Shown: positions 5,283 through 5,911 of the stretch, piece by piece | Numbering within the stretch: the first letter of the stretch is position 1 | How the letters are laid out: each line of letters starts with the position of its first letter | Assembly (NCBI GenBank): GCA_031399315.1 | Contig: JANNOS010000032.1 | Span: forward strand, 1-5,911 | From: Methylotenera_A sp031399315 | GTDB lineage: Bacteria > Pseudomonadota > Gammaproteobacteria > Burkholderiales > Methylophilaceae | Direction: 5' to 3' | Length of the DNA: 5,911 nt | The notes under the pieces: model-generated | Seen by the model: only the letters and a program-made list of their open reading frames with translations | Told to the model about the DNA's origin: nothing | Databases searched by the model: none | Program-made: the position numbers and the translations under genes

Positions 5283-5911
5283 TTATGTAGATTCAATTGG
5301 AAACGGTTCGCCTGGAATCACTTCTACTTGTATTGAATGTAAGCGCCTGCTATCCGCCCTAAGTACGCTAATGCTCAAATTTTCAATAACGATGCTATCG
5401 CCGCGTTTAGGCAGGTGCCCAAACTTATTCACTATCAAGCCGCCAATTGTAGAGAATTCTTCATCGCTAAATTGTGTGCCGACCGTTTCGTTAAAGTCGG
5501 CAATTTCTGTTAGCGCTTTAACGCGATAATGTCCATCGGCATTTTGAATGATGTTATCTTCGTCTTCGTCGTAATCGTATTCGTCTTCAATATCGCCAAC
5601 AATTTGTTCTAACACATCTTCAATCGTCACCATGCCTGCTACACCGCCATACTCATCAACAACGATGGCAATATGGTTGCGGTTACTGCGGAACTCTTTT
5701 AACAATACATTTAAACGCTTAGCTTCGGGGATAAACACGGCAGGGCGCAACATATCGCGCACTTCAAAATCCTCGCCCGCGTAATAACGTAATAAATCTT
5801 TAGCCAGCAAAATGCCAATCACATCGTTTTTGTCGTCTTCGATGACAGGGAAGCGCGAGTGTGCGGTTTCAATTACATGTGGGATAAACGTTTCAGGCGC
5901 GTCAGTAATAT
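5283..5911 (-). CDS. corC: CorC/YbeX-family CBS-domain protein, C-terminal 209 codons (5' end outside window)
   Basis: This cytoplasmic protein family has a CBS pair followed by a CorC_HlyC (transporter-associated) domain. It was first linked to cobalt/magnesium efflux with CorA, and E. coli YbeX has more recently been tied to magnesium and ribosome maturation. The frame is open to the right edge and ends in tandem TAA stops. The visible part begins ITDAPETFIPHVIETAHSRF and runs through FPVIEDDKNDVIGILLAKDLL, the rest of the first CBS domain. The second CBS domain includes MLRPAVFIPEAKRLNVLLKE, IAIVVDEYGGVAGMVTIEDV and LEQIVGDIEDEYD. A very acidic linker (DEYDYDEDEDN) follows, then the C-terminal domain with FSDEEFSTIGGLIVNKFGHL, PKRGD and ADSRR. 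The match to E. coli YbeX (292 residues) is close throughout, so about 80 N-terminal residues are missing. No clear terminator follows, so read-through into the secreted-protein gene 96 bp downstream is possible. Confidence 0.96.
   Translation of the reverse strand, partial: ITDAPETFIPHVIETAHSRFPVIEDDKNDVIGILLAKDLLRYYAGEDFEVRDMLRPAVFIPEAKRLNVLLKEFRSNRNHIAIVVDEYGGVAGMVTIEDVLEQIVGDIEDEYDYDEDEDNIIQNADGHYRVKALTEIADFNETVGTQFSDEEFSTIGGLIVNKFGHLPKRGDSIVIENLSISVLRADSRRLHSIQVEVIPGEPFPIEST

Noticed and set aside
5272..5529. 85-codon plus-strand ORF opposite the end of corC
   Set aside because: It is antisense to the conserved CorC C-terminal domain and has no recognisable domain.
1..5911. Mobile element, CRISPR array, tRNA/rRNA or novel defence system
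   Set aside because: I saw no transposase or integrase reading frame, no regularly spaced repeats, no cloverleaf-like sequence and no unexplained multi-gene cassette. Gaps between genes are all under 100 bp.

Overview
The window is a stretch of ordinary bacterial housekeeping chromosome. It comes from a Gram-negative proteobacterium, most likely a betaproteobacterium with fairly AT-rich DNA; a Methylophilaceae-like methylotroph would fit, but that is a guess from synteny and base composition. Three things support this. Glycyl-tRNA synthetase is the two-subunit bacterial type (GlyQ plus GlyS). Apolipoprotein N-acyltransferase (Lnt) is typical of proteobacteria. The order corC ... lnt-glyQ-glyS is, as I recall, common in betaproteobacteria.

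Layout from left to right. Positions 1-1592 (minus) hold the first 530 codons of glyS, which runs off the left edge. Positions 1594-2532 (minus) are a complete glyQ, ending one base before the glyS ATG. A 54-bp gap with a small hairpin separates it from lnt (2587-4182 at the longest, minus), which has no ATG or GTG start. These three genes look like one leftward operon. A divergent intergenic region (4183-4274) carries a near-consensus sigma70-type promoter for mscL (4275-4688, plus), the large-conductance mechanosensitive channel. A strong bidirectional terminator (4701-4739) separates mscL from a convergent small gene (4755-5186, minus) for an unrecognised secreted protein with a signal peptide. 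After a 95-bp gap with repeats upstream of that gene, the C-terminal 209 codons of corC/ybeX (5283-5911, minus) run off the right edge.

Most products act at or near the cell envelope. Lnt finishes lipoprotein acylation in the inner membrane, MscL relieves osmotic pressure, the small protein is exported, and CorC is a CBS-domain protein tied to divalent cation homeostasis or ribosome function. GlyQ and GlyS together charge tRNA-Gly.

I see no new defence system, mobile element, CRISPR array, tRNA or rRNA. The points worth a second look are modest: the mscL plus orphan-gene block lying between corC and lnt, the unclear lnt start with a short upstream ORF, two dyad repeats in promoter regions, and a GlyS segment that departs from the family pattern I remember.
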